62,615 bases of DNA from Opitutales bacterium (GTDB taxonomy: Bacteria > Verrucomicrobiota > Verrucomicrobiia > Opitutales > Coraliomargaritaceae), in assembly GCA_018607135.1 (NCBI GenBank), contig JABBCA010000067.1:1-62615 (forward strand), given 5' to 3'. Under the pieces are notes generated by a model. It saw only the letters and a list, made by a program, of their open reading frames with translations, was not told where the DNA came from and did no database searches. Each line of letters begins with the position of its first letter. Position 1 is the stretch's first letter. Positions 18,678 to 27,049 of this stretch are shown here, piece by piece. A program made the translations under genes and the position numbers.

Positions 18678-19100
18678 AATTACGAACAGACCAGTTCTGA
18701 TTGGGATGACTTCATTGTCGAAGAAGGGCGTTCGATGTATGACCTAGAAGAACGACTATTGGAATTTTCTGTCCGAACAATTCGACTCTGTCGAAACATC
18801 GAAAACAGTCCCGCAGGCAACCACGTCTCCAAGCAACTCTTGCGCTCTTCGACGTCACCACTCGCCAATCACGGCGAAGCGCAGGGTGCTGAATCAGCGA
18901 AAGACTTCGTTCACAAATTAGGCATCTCTGTAAAAGAACTCAGAGAGACACTTCGCTGGCTCAAACTAGTCAAACGTGTCCCTCTGGTCGAAAAGCCAGA
19001 ACTACTAGAAGAGCTTCTAGACGAAACCGACCAACTCATTCGAATTTTCGTAGCGAGTATAAAAACCGCCCAAGCAAAATATTCAAAGCCAACAGACTAG
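18675..19100 (+). CDS. Four-helix-bundle protein (S23/Avd-like family)
   Basis: The 141-residue protein matches the small four-helix-bundle family often labelled S23 ribosomal protein-like, with LEFSVRTIRLCRNIENSPAGNHVSKQLLRSSTSPLANHGEAQ typical of its first half, and KELRETLRWLKLV in the second. Members are basic and may bind nucleic acid; they are often single genes bounded by repeats, as here (repeat copies on both sides). The function is not established. Confidence 0.85.
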   Translation: MNYEQTSSDWDDFIVEEGRSMYDLEERLLEFSVRTIRLCRNIENSPAGNHVSKQLLRSSTSPLANHGEAQGAESAKDFVHKLGISVKELRETLRWLKLVKRVPLVEKPELLEELLDETDQLIRIFVASIKTAQAKYSKPTD

Positions 19101-19108
19101 TAATCTGT

Positions 19109-19150
19109 AATTCAAAATTGGACGTTCGAAGTTGGACGTTCGAAGTTCCA
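19109..19150. repeat. GTTGGACGTTCGA repeat family, copy before alaS
   Basis: Two tandem units of TTGGACGTTCGAAG sit immediately upstream of the alaS start. Confidence 0.75.
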
Positions 19151-19167
19151 ACTGCCCACCATTTCCC

Positions 19168-21942
19168 ATGAAATCTTCAGAAATCCGCCAGTCCTTCCTC
19201 GACTTCTTTAAGTCGAAGCAACACAGCATCGTGCCATCGGCTTCCTTAATGCCGCAGTCGCCAGGCCTGCTGTTCACAAACGCTGGCATGAACCAATTCG
19301 TGCCCTATTTCCTAGGCACAGAGAAGGCACCTTACTCTCCGCCTCGTGCGGCCGACACTCAGAAGTGCATTCGCGCAGGGGGTAAGCACAACGACCTTGA
19401 GGATGTGGGTTATGACACCTATCACCACACCTTCTTCGAGATGTTGGGCAACTGGTCTTTCGGAGACTATTTCAAGAAGGAAGCTATCGAATGGGGCTGG
19501 GAACTCATCGTCGATGTCTGGGGTGTGCCTGCCGAGCGACTCTACGCAACGGTTTATGCACCCTCCGAGGGCGACCCATCTAGCTTCGACCAAGAAGCCT
19601 ACGATTTCTGGGCTGCACTTTTCACAAAAAAAGGACTCGATCCAAAGAAGCACATCATCAACGGCAACGTGAAAGACAACTTCTGGATGATGGGTGAAAC
19701 CGGACCTTGCGGCCCATGCTCGGAGCTCCACGTCGACCTCACTCCTAACGGCGACAGTGAAGGTAAGCTCGTCAATATGGACTCCGACCTCTGCATCGAG
19801 ATCTGGAATCTAGTTTTCATTCAATACAATGCGGAGGCCGATGGATCTTTCCGCGACCTACCCGCTAAGCATGTGGATACAGGTATGGGCTTCGAGCGCG
19901 CCTGCTCGCTGATTCAAAACACTAAAGGTTTCACGGACTTTTCACAAAAGCCAACCAACTACGCCACCGATGTTTTCCAGCCGATCTTCCGCACACTGGA
20001 AGCACTCAGCGGTAAGACATATAGCGACATCTACCCTGGTGAAGGCGTTGAGCAATCCGATACACTCAAAGAAGCCATCGCTTTCCGTGTGATTGCGGAC
20101 CACATCCGCACACTCAGTTTCTCGATCGCAGATGGAATTTTGCCGGGCAACACAGGTCGCAACTATGTGCTACGCCGCATCCTTCGTCGCGCGGTGAAAT
20201 ATGGTCGCACACTGAGTTTCGATGGTAGCGAGCCCTTCCTACCAAAGCTCGTCGATACTTTGGTTGCAGAGTTTGGCAGCGTCTTCCCCGAAATTAAGTC
20301 ACGCTCCGAAGCCGTCAAAGAAACCCTCGCAACAGAAGAAGACAGCTTCAACAAGACACTCGACCGCGGCATGCAACTCTTTGAGAGCGGCGCCAGTAAA
20401 TCTGACGTATTCCCGCCCGAAGAGGCATTTAAACTTTACGATACTTATGGGTTCCCGCTCGATCTGACCGCACTCCTCTGCCGCGAGCGTGGTATCTCAC
20501 TCGACGAAGCTGCGGTTGAAGCGCGCATGGAAGAAGCACGCGAACTCTCACGAGCCTCGCAGAAGAAAACCATCGTTCGCGCACTGGACCTCAGCTCCGA
20601 TGTCGAAACCGAGTTTCTCGGTTTTGATAGCGATTCCTGCGAAGCCAAGATTCTCGAAGTTCACAGCCAAGACGACCACGTCCTAGTCATTACCGATAAG
20701 ACTGTGCTCTTCACCGAAATGGGCGGACAAGAAGGCGATAGCGGCACAGCAACCATCGACGGTAACGAATACAAAATCGATAGCGTTCAAAAAATCGGCC
20801 ACGCCACTGCTCACATTTTCTTAGGCATTCAAAGTGGTCTGGTTCGCGATGCGCCCGGTCATGTCGCTTCGCTCGGAACGACGTTGGAAGTTGGACGTTC
20901 GATGTTCATCTCTTTAAATCGCGAGCGCCGTCTCCCGATCGAAGCGCACCACACCGCAACTCACCTCTTGCACTGGGCCTTACACGAGGTTGTTTCAACC
21001 GATGCGAGCCAACAAGGCTCCAGCGTCTCGCCCGACCGCCTGCGTTTTGACTTCAACTCGAAAGCACTCACTCCAGAGCAGATTGAAGCCATGGAGGAAA
21101 AGGTGAATACCTGCATCCAAAACGGCGAAAGTGTTTCCTGGATCGAGGTCCCCCACGCCGACGTGAAAGGTCGTGACGATGTGATGCAGTTCTTCGGCGA
21201 TAAATATGGCGACCTCGTCCGTGTAGTTCAAATCGGCGGCGAGGCTAACGCACTCAACGGCTACTCAATGGAGCTCTGTGGCGGCACTCACGTGCGCAAC
21301 ACTTCTGAGATCGGTCTTTTCAAAATTAAGTCCGAAGGTGCGATTGCATCCGGCGTGCGTCGTATCGAAGCAGTCTGTGGCCCTGCCGCAGAAGCCTTTT
21401 TAGTCGAACAACAAGCAAAAGAGGCGGAAGCCAAAACAGCAGCAATTGAAAAACTGGATTTAGTAAATGCGGCACTTCAAAAACTGGATGCGGACACGTT
21501 CCAGGTAGCTGATAACGCTTCTGCGGACGCAGTCAAAGCAATCGCTGTTGAAGCCGACAAGTCCCTCAAAAAGGCACAAGCCGCTGGCGCAGCTAAGATG
21601 GCGAATGCGATGCTCGCAGAGCAAGACCTCGGAAAGAATATCGTCCTATCCACAGAAGGCCCCGCAGCTCTGCTCCAGGAATTAATGAATGGCTTGAAGC
21701 AGCAACAGTTTACCAACGCCGCCTTCCTGATTGTCGATGATGGTGAAAAACTCTTTCTCGGTGCCCTCTGTGGTAACGATGCTAAATCTGCAGGCCACAT
21801 GGCTGGTAAACTCATCCAAACCCTAGCCCCAATCGCTGGAGGCAACGGTGGCGGCAAGCCCGATATGGCTCGCGGCGCAGCACCCGATCGGACAAAAATC
21901 AGTGAGCTTACATTACAAGCAACCGGAGCATTGAACACATAG
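19168..21942 (+). CDS. alaS: Alanyl-tRNA synthetase
   Basis: It charges tRNA-Ala and edits mis-acylated Ser/Gly. The 924-residue product has the class II catalytic core (start MKSSEIRQSFLDFFKSKQH, then NAGMNQFVPYFLG, ETGPCGPCSELHVD), the editing domain with HHTATHLLHW and CGGTHVRNT zinc-binding sites, and a C-terminal C-Ala-type domain with GGNGGGKPDMARGA. I chose ATG 19168; an upstream in-frame start at 19132 would translate repeat DNA. An unusual point is a repeat-family copy in the coding sequence around residues 572-582. Confidence 0.96.
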   Translation: MKSSEIRQSFLDFFKSKQHSIVPSASLMPQSPGLLFTNAGMNQFVPYFLGTEKAPYSPPRAADTQKCIRAGGKHNDLEDVGYDTYHHTFFEMLGNWSFGDYFKKEAIEWGWELIVDVWGVPAERLYATVYAPSEGDPSSFDQEAYDFWAALFTKKGLDPKKHIINGNVKDNFWMMGETGPCGPCSELHVDLTPNGDSEGKLVNMDSDLCIEIWNLVFIQYNAEADGSFRDLPAKHVDTGMGFERACSLIQNTKGFTDFSQKPTNYATDVFQPIFRTLEALSGKTYSDIYPGEGVEQSDTLKEAIAFRVIADHIRTLSFSIADGILPGNTGRNYVLRRILRRAVKYGRTLSFDGSEPFLPKLVDTLVAEFGSVFPEIKSRSEAVKETLATEEDSFNKTLDRGMQLFESGASKSDVFPPEEAFKLYDTYGFPLDLTALLCRERGISLDEAAVEARMEEARELSRASQKKTIVRALDLSSDVETEFLGFDSDSCEAKILEVHSQDDHVLVITDKTVLFTEMGGQEGDSGTATIDGNEYKIDSVQKIGHATAHIFLGIQSGLVRDAPGHVASLGTTLEVGRSMFISLNRERRLPIEAHHTATHLLHWALHEVVSTDASQQGSSVSPDRLRFDFNSKALTPEQIEAMEEKVNTCIQNGESVSWIEVPHADVKGRDDVMQFFGDKYGDLVRVVQIGGEANALNGYSMELCGGTHVRNTSEIGLFKIKSEGAIASGVRRIEAVCGPAAEAFLVEQQAKEAEAKTAAIEKLDLVNAALQKLDADTFQVADNASADAVKAIAVEADKSLKKAQAAGAAKMANAMLAEQDLGKNIVLSTEGPAALLQELMNGLKQQQFTNAAFLIVDDGEKLFLGALCGNDAKSAGHMAGKLIQTLAPIAGGNGGGKPDMARGAAPDRTKISELTLQATGALNT
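20883..20912. repeat. In-frame repeat copy inside alaS
   Basis: The stretch contains AGTTGGACGTTCGATGTTCA and matches the intergenic copy at 12227-12249 at 22 of 23 bases. It encodes about LEVGRSMFIS, just upstream of the editing-site HHTATH. Confidence 0.7.
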
Positions 21943-22430
21943 AGGGCTGCAGCCGTTACGAACGGCCAACTGACTACTGCTTAGAATCTGAATCGCTTCA
22001 ATGCTCGAAATCGAATCGCTAGCTTGTTTCACAGCATTGATCTCACCATTGAAAATGATTCTGCCTGTCTGGATCGGGACGATAACGCAGAGCAAGCTCT
22101 GACTGACTCTAAGGTCTACCGCTCCGAGACCGAGCGCAATTTCAATACAGTCAAAATAACTATCTTGGAACGTAAGTCACGCATGGCTAGGGCACGAAGG
22201 TCGCTCTCAAAGTTAATGCAAGTCTGAGAACGATTGGATATCGCGAAATGTATTAGTAAATCGAACAATATGTGATAATTATCATACTTATTTTGTAACA
22301 AATCTATTAAAAATAGGCATTTTTAGCGGCTTTCGTAGTTTAATTATAACATAGAGTTGAAGTTTTGTTACATAGGCTCAATTACTGAGTGAGAAATTGA
22401 GTATTCCACCCTACATTAGGAATATCCGCA
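21943..22430. promoter_or_regulatory. Upstream region of the rhodopsin operon
   Basis: This 488-bp gap has no credible gene. The last 170 bp are AT-rich and likely hold the promoter. Visible elements are a perfect palindrome TGATAATTATCA (22273-22284), TTTGTAACAAA (TGTAACA at 22294), a -10-like TATAAC (22345-22350) without a strong -35, and TGTTACA (22366-22372). The TGTTACA heptamer also occurs twice ahead of the second Roadblock operon. Confidence 0.45.
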
Positions 22431-23123
22431 ATGAACACTCACAGTAAATCAACCAGCAACACGCTGGAAGTAGACCTACGTAGTCTGCTCCAGACCGTCA
22501 CCTCGGCAACCGCAGACTCACTCATTGCGCTAGCCGATGATACGGACATTAGCTACTTAATTATCCTCGAAACAGCTGCGAAGGATAAGCGAAAGTTCCT
22601 ACCCGCAGGTCCTGGGCTTGATTTTCGTTCACCAAAGGATGCGGCGGGTCAAACAATTGGTGGTATGCGCATGAGCGGCTTCGTCGATATGGCAAAAGCT
22701 AGAGCCAACCAGGCTGCCCAAACGCTGAATAAAAATATACCTACTCGCGAGACGAGTCCTTCACAAACTGAAAAAAAGCTAAAGCAACGTCTGGAATGGA
22801 CTGAAAAAGAAAATTATGAGTTAGAGAATCGAATTTCGAATGCAAAGAAACAAATCCTTACCCGTAACCAAGTCATTCAAGAGCTTAAGAAACAGGTGTC
22901 GGCATTGCAAAAAAGACTTGATGAGCATGAACACACCAGTGCTCCCTCAGATTCACAGATGTCCTCTAGGGATTCAGAATTAGAGGCCGCAGAGGAAGAA
23001 TTGATTACTCGGATGAATGAGTATATGGAGAAGGAAGCAGAACTCGAACAAAGAGAAGAAAACCTCTTCTATCGAGAACGTAAACTTCATGAAAAAGAGA
23101 ACAGCACGATACAGACTGCTTAG
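22431..23123 (+). CDS. Unknown coiled-coil protein heading the rhodopsin operon
   Basis: The 230-residue soluble protein has an N-terminal globular part (about 1-95), with LRSLLQTVTSATADSLIALA and a Gly/Met-rich GQTIGGMRMSGF, then a long charged coiled coil (about 105-170 and 185-225: EKKLKQRLEWTEKENYELEN, LEQREENLFYRERKLHEKE) separated by a Ser-rich break. No known family is recognised. It precedes two Roadblock-like genes and the rhodopsin with short gaps (17, overlap, 29 bp), so co-expression with the pump is likely. A scaffold or effector role is inference. Confidence 0.75.
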   Translation: MNTHSKSTSNTLEVDLRSLLQTVTSATADSLIALADDTDISYLIILETAAKDKRKFLPAGPGLDFRSPKDAAGQTIGGMRMSGFVDMAKARANQAAQTLNKNIPTRETSPSQTEKKLKQRLEWTEKENYELENRISNAKKQILTRNQVIQELKKQVSALQKRLDEHEHTSAPSDSQMSSRDSELEAAEEELITRMNEYMEKEAELEQREENLFYRERKLHEKENSTIQTA

Positions 23124-23140
23124 AATCAACTGAATTATAT

Positions 23141-23485
23141 ATGATGGAAGATAATACAAATAAACCAGAACCTAAATACATGCCTCCAGGTATGTATGGA
23201 TATGCGGTTACGGATAATTCCGGTTCAATTGTAGAAAAAAATGGAACCGTATCTAACTCACTCGACCAGTATGTGGCCTACTTCAACCAATTGGGCAGCT
23301 TGCTGGGAGACAGTTTAGGTTTCACCAGCTATGAGGAGATGATATTGCTGGGCAAAAGCCGACATGCACTCTGCATGGAAATTGATGATTTACACTATGC
23401 TGCAATCTACAAAGCAAAAGCAGATCGACGGGAAATGAGTCAATTCATCCAACAAAAGGGAGAAGAAAACGATGTCCTTGCGTAA
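23141..23485 (+). CDS. Roadblock/LC7-like protein, short type, rhodopsin operon
   Basis: The 114-residue protein shows a Roadblock-like pattern: strand-turn-strand GYAVTDNSGSIVEKNG (about 20-35), a long helix (SLDQYVAYFNQLGSLLGDSLG), then strands around LCMEIDDLHYAAIYKA and a C-terminal helix. Roadblock/LC7 proteins form dimers that regulate small GTPases (MglB) or act as scaffolds. The assignment rests on pattern only. It aligns over its length with the protein at 34831 (for example SLLGDSLGFTSYEE against DMIGEPFGMDSIEE). Its end overlaps the next gene by 14 bp, implying coupled translation. Confidence 0.65.
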   Translation: MMEDNTNKPEPKYMPPGMYGYAVTDNSGSIVEKNGTVSNSLDQYVAYFNQLGSLLGDSLGFTSYEEMILLGKSRHALCMEIDDLHYAAIYKAKADRREMSQFIQQKGEENDVLA

Positions 23486-24023
23486 TTACTTTCAACCCAC
23501 TCTCGATTTACCAGGCGTAACTGGAATCTTTTGCTTAAATGCCGAAGGCCAGCTAATCGAAAATTTCCTACCCTCTGCTTACACGGACGCTATTTTTAAG
23601 GAGCTAGGAACTCGCTGCCTAACTCTACTGAATGCGGTTGATATGAGTTATACTCAGACCAACGAATATCTAGTTTGCTTTGAAGGAGACAGCCTTTTTC
23701 TACACAAAGCAGAAGGTTGCATTATTGGAGTGCTGTGTTCTGGAAACCCGATGTTAGCGGGCATTCGAGTGTCCATCAACTTACTGCTCAAAACGGCTCA
23801 AGATGCGATCGCACAAGCACCACTTAAAGAAATTGCCATCAAAACTGTGCCAAATCAACCACAGGCAAAGCCTTTAATGGAAAGCAATGATGATGATATA
23901 ATCATCGCACCCAAAAAAGTAAAAGACAGCGATCTTCAAGAAGCTGAAGAGCCTAAACGAAAGGGCCTTTTCGGATTCAAGAAAGATAAAAAGTCAAAAC
24001 CCTCAAACGACATCTGGGGTTAA
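23472..24023 (+). CDS. Roadblock/LC7-like protein, long type with basic tail, rhodopsin operon
   Basis: The 183-residue protein has a Roadblock-like core at about 8-115: PGVTGIFCLNAEGQLIENFLP, a helix with FKELGTRCLTLLNAVD, then strands YLVCFEGDSLFLHKAEGCIIGVLC and a helix ending in INLLLKTAQDAI. A linker and a Lys-rich tail (KRKGLFGFKKDKKSKPS) follow, suited to contact acidic lipid or protein surfaces. The paralogue at 35148 has the same layout. It overlaps the short partner upstream and lies 29 bp before the rhodopsin gene. Heterodimer formation with the short partner is inference. Confidence 0.65.
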   Translation: MSLRNYFQPTLDLPGVTGIFCLNAEGQLIENFLPSAYTDAIFKELGTRCLTLLNAVDMSYTQTNEYLVCFEGDSLFLHKAEGCIIGVLCSGNPMLAGIRVSINLLLKTAQDAIAQAPLKEIAIKTVPNQPQAKPLMESNDDDIIIAPKKVKDSDLQEAEEPKRKGLFGFKKDKKSKPSNDIWG

Positions 24024-24052
24024 TCCCCGCGGACCCACTTACCAGAAATACT

Positions 24053-24778
24053 ATGCTTCAAACAGAATCACTCCTCCAATTTTTAGTTAGCACCACTTTT
24101 AACTTGGCCTTTATGTCAATGGCGGGCGGCGCAGTTTTCTTCCTTGCGATGAAAAACAGCGTCATACCTCGCTATCGCAGCACCATGGTCGTATCGTCGG
24201 TCATTTTGTTCATCGCTGCGATGAACTATTATTACATGAAGGATTGGTATGCCGCCTCCGTTCAAGGCGGCCTCGCTTCTTTCCCAACGAGTTTTCGCTA
24301 CATTGACTGGGTCCTCACGACTCCGCTCATGCTAGTTAAATTCCCTCTCCTTCTCGGACTAGGTCAAAAAGGACAGTCGTTCATGAATAAGCTGATCGTG
24401 CTCGACCTCATCATGATCATATTTGGGTTCTTTGGGGAAATCCTCATTGATCAGCCAACCTTACACTATGCGTTCTTTGCTGTTGGTGTGCTCTCATGGG
24501 TGGGCATTCTTTACCTGCTATTATCGGCTACCAGTAATCTACCAGAGCGCTTTTCGCCAACTGTGCGCAGCTGCGTCAAAGTGATGGTCGGGTTCGTATT
24601 GATTGGCTGGTCCATCTATCCACTAGGTTACATCTTGCCTAGCTTTGGCTTCCCGCAAGATGTCCGTGAACTTGTTTACAATGTCGGTGATATCATCAAC
24701 AAAGTAGGTCTAGCAATCGTGGTATACATCGCCGCCGCTTCGCTCACAAAAGAAGAAACTGAATTCGGAAGCGAATAA
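24053..24778 (+). CDS. ESR-like microbial rhodopsin, putative outward proton pump (DTK motif)
   Basis: The 241-residue, seven-helix retinal protein keeps the Schiff-base lysine K217 in YNVGDIINKVG with counterion D213. Helix C reads RYIDWVLTTPLMLVKFPLLL, giving acceptor D85, T89 and K96 at the usual donor carboxylate. This D-T-K set is known from Exiguobacterium sibiricum rhodopsin (ESR), a proton pump. M93 at the spectral-tuning site suggests green absorption. The acceptor-partner His of proteorhodopsin and ESR is N58 here (MNYYYMKD). F142 sits where antenna-binding xanthorhodopsins have Gly. It is last in a four-gene operon, followed by a strong terminator and the retinal-synthesis genes. 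Confidence 0.96.
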   Translation: MLQTESLLQFLVSTTFNLAFMSMAGGAVFFLAMKNSVIPRYRSTMVVSSVILFIAAMNYYYMKDWYAASVQGGLASFPTSFRYIDWVLTTPLMLVKFPLLLGLGQKGQSFMNKLIVLDLIMIIFGFFGEILIDQPTLHYAFFAVGVLSWVGILYLLLSATSNLPERFSPTVRSCVKVMVGFVLIGWSIYPLGYILPSFGFPQDVRELVYNVGDIINKVGLAIVVYIAAASLTKEETEFGSE

Positions 24779-24800
24779 CAAAAGCATACTTTCATCCATA

Positions 24801-24839
24801 AACGGCTCTCTTTCCAAAAAGAAGGAGAGCCGTTTTTAT
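24801..24839 (+). terminator. Terminator of the rhodopsin operon
   Basis: Stem AACGGCTCTC pairs with GAGAGCCGTT, followed by TTTATT, 22 bp beyond the rhodopsin stop. Confidence 0.9.
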
Positions 24840-24974
24840 TTGCGGACTCTAGCCTCCACTTAGACAACCATTAACAAGAAAAGTCACTTATGCTCGTAGA
24901 GCGCAGTCTACTTGTTTACTCACTAATAACTACTTAAGGTTCAAATCAGTTTCAGACCTCTTCGCAAAGGACAC

Positions 24975-26081
24975 ATGCCAACCTATAATCACATCGCCTG
25001 CGTCGGCCTAGGATTAGCGAATGCTTGCTTGATCAATGAACTTAGGTCGATGGGGTTTACAGGTCACATTAGCGTTTTAGAAAAAGCCACTGCTCCAGAT
25101 ACCCACAAGCGCTGGTGCACCTGGAAACCATTGCCTTCAATGTTGAGGGATATCCACGCCAACGAATGGCAGGCTTGGACAATCAAGAAACGAACAGAAC
25201 AGCACTCATTGGCATCTGTCCGCCACGCTTATACAGAGATAAAAGCGAGTGACTTCTGGGAGGTTCAACTGGCACGTCTAAACAGCGACCCCCATACCTC
25301 GATCCATTATAGCACCGACATAGCAAACTATAAAAAGATTAAGGATTTACCTTTGCCGCAATCCGCACCGCTCGATCTTATTATCGACTCTCGCTCCATC
25401 CAGATGGCTAATAGCCAATATCAACAGCAATTTGTGGGATGGATGATTGAGACTCGGCATGCGTCTTTCGATCCTGAATCAGCGCAGCTGATGCATTTCA
25501 CTGAGGAAACGGATCGTATCGCCTTTCTCTATTGTCTGCCTTACTCTGAAACTCGAGCGCTTGTCGAATACACGACCTTTCAATTTGGTGCGTTTTCTAG
25601 AGAGCAACACACCTTCGCATTAAAAACCGCCCTAAACGAACGCTATCGACTCACCGACGACCAATATACCCTTTTATCCAAAGAAGCTGCCAGCCTTCCC
25701 ATGGGTAGCTACCCACATCCGAAGCCTCTTTCAGGGTATTGGCCCATCGGCATACGCGGCGGAGCAATCCGTGGCTCGAGCGGATACGGGCTGCTCAGCA
25801 TCTGCGAACAAGCCAAACGCTACGCAGACTCAATCCTCAAAGGTATGGCTCGTCCTAAGGCACCACCCGTAAATCATCATTTGACCCAGTATCTGGATCG
25901 AATATTCATCCGCGCGATCCGAAAGAATCCACAACTGGGTCAAGATTGTTTTCTCGCTTGTGCACGCAAATTAAATAGCCAGCAGTTTGTGGAACTTATG
26001 CGCGGCGAACTGTCCTTTGCCTCAGCACTCAAAGTAATCGCCTCGATGCCAACTTATACTTTTTTGAAAGCGCTTTTCTGA
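24975..26081 (+). CDS. crtY: Lycopene beta-cyclase (CrtY type)
   Basis: It cyclises both ends of lycopene to give beta-carotene at the membrane. The 368-residue protein begins with a dinucleotide-binding CVGLGLANACLINEL and SVLEKA, has LIIDSRS and YQQQFVGWMIET (the CrtY QxFxG-type block), and FLYCLPYSETRALVEYTTF. It is a divergent family member: the usual LMDFR is LMHFTEE. It is separated from blh by 8 bp and clearly forms a crtY-blh operon. Placement between rhodopsin and blh makes the role firm. Confidence 0.9.
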   Translation: MPTYNHIACVGLGLANACLINELRSMGFTGHISVLEKATAPDTHKRWCTWKPLPSMLRDIHANEWQAWTIKKRTEQHSLASVRHAYTEIKASDFWEVQLARLNSDPHTSIHYSTDIANYKKIKDLPLPQSAPLDLIIDSRSIQMANSQYQQQFVGWMIETRHASFDPESAQLMHFTEETDRIAFLYCLPYSETRALVEYTTFQFGAFSREQHTFALKTALNERYRLTDDQYTLLSKEAASLPMGSYPHPKPLSGYWPIGIRGGAIRGSSGYGLLSICEQAKRYADSILKGMARPKAPPVNHHLTQYLDRIFIRAIRKNPQLGQDCFLACARKLNSQQFVELMRGELSFASALKVIASMPTYTFLKALF

Positions 26082-26089
26082 CTCAAAAC

Positions 26090-27049
26090 GTGATACAAAC
26101 AGAACCATATTCTGCAGCCCACAAAGCACCCATTTTTTGTTTGCTCGCCTTAGGCGCAGTGGGCTTTGCGGTGCCTCCAAGTCGTCTCGTTGAGTATGCA
26201 GGCTTGCTTTGGTTACTGAGCATACTCTGCATCGGCATGCCACACGGCGCAGCCGACTGGTTTATTTTTAAGAAGTTATTTCAACCACAGAAAATAGGTC
26301 CTAAACTGGGATTTATAAGTGCTTATTGCGTGCTTGCTGGACTATATCTTTGGCTATGGAAACTCTCTCCTGAAAGCGCTGTCATTCTATTTCTTCTCTT
26401 GACGGCATGGCATTGGGGAAGCGGTGATTCACTCGGTCTTCGACCCAACCCACTTTGCTGGATTACGCACAGTCTGGCGCGTGGATCCATCGTCGTTTTT
26501 GCACCGTTGGCCTTTCATCTGGACGAAACTCGCTCCTTTCTAGAAAAGTTCCCAGGTATTCATGACGGTGACTTTGGTTATATAAATAATCAAAATGTAT
26601 TTTTCATTTGGATACTATTCTCAGCAATCACGTGCTTACTCATGTGGGGCTACGCGATCAGAAAAAAAATATCCGTAATTGGTATGGGTCGTTTAAGTAT
26701 CGCAGAACTTTTCCTCATTCTAATCATCTATTATTACTTCCCACCATTACTCTCGGTCGCACTCTATTTCCTCAGCATTCATGGACTTCGCCACATGCTC
26801 TATTTGCTGAAGGAGCTCCCTAGCAAACAACCGAATCTGTCAGGCATTTTCAGGCTGCACATCGCCTCTTTGGGATGCACCCTACCGGCGGTTGCCGTGA
26901 TGATAGTTTTTTGGCAACTTTACCCAGAAAAATTTCTTACAATTGAGAGTAGCACAGCTCAGTATTTAGTCCTTATCGCAGGCCTCACTCTGCCCCACGC
27001 AATCCTGATTGTCTACTGGGATATTTTAAAATTAGGGCGAAGTAATTGA
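26090..27049 (+). CDS. blh: Beta-carotene 15,15'-dioxygenase (Brp/Blh family)
   Basis: It cleaves beta-carotene into two retinals, the rhodopsin chromophore. The 319-residue polytopic membrane protein keeps the iron-binding histidine motifs of the family: IGMPHGAADWFIF, TAWHWGSGDSLG, SIHGLRHMLYLL and LTLPHAILIVYW. The start is GTG, 8 bp after crtY. Its last 18 bp overlap the 3' end of the convergent crtB. Confidence 0.93.
   Translation: MIQTEPYSAAHKAPIFCLLALGAVGFAVPPSRLVEYAGLLWLLSILCIGMPHGAADWFIFKKLFQPQKIGPKLGFISAYCVLAGLYLWLWKLSPESAVILFLLLTAWHWGSGDSLGLRPNPLCWITHSLARGSIVVFAPLAFHLDETRSFLEKFPGIHDGDFGYINNQNVFFIWILFSAITCLLMWGYAIRKKISVIGMGRLSIAELFLILIIYYYFPPLLSVALYFLSIHGLRHMLYLLKELPSKQPNLSGIFRLHIASLGCTLPAVAVMIVFWQLYPEKFLTIESSTAQYLVLIAGLTLPHAILIVYWDILKLGRSN

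Noticed and set aside
22024-22227. 67-codon frame upstream of the rhodopsin operon
   Set aside because: No conserved features, and the opposite strand is open too; composition is like the surrounding non-coding DNA.
22272-22284. TGATAATTATCA as a Fur box
   Set aside because: It is a clean palindrome but too short for the 19-bp Fur consensus, and no iron-related gene is nearby; kept only as an unassigned element of the upstream region.
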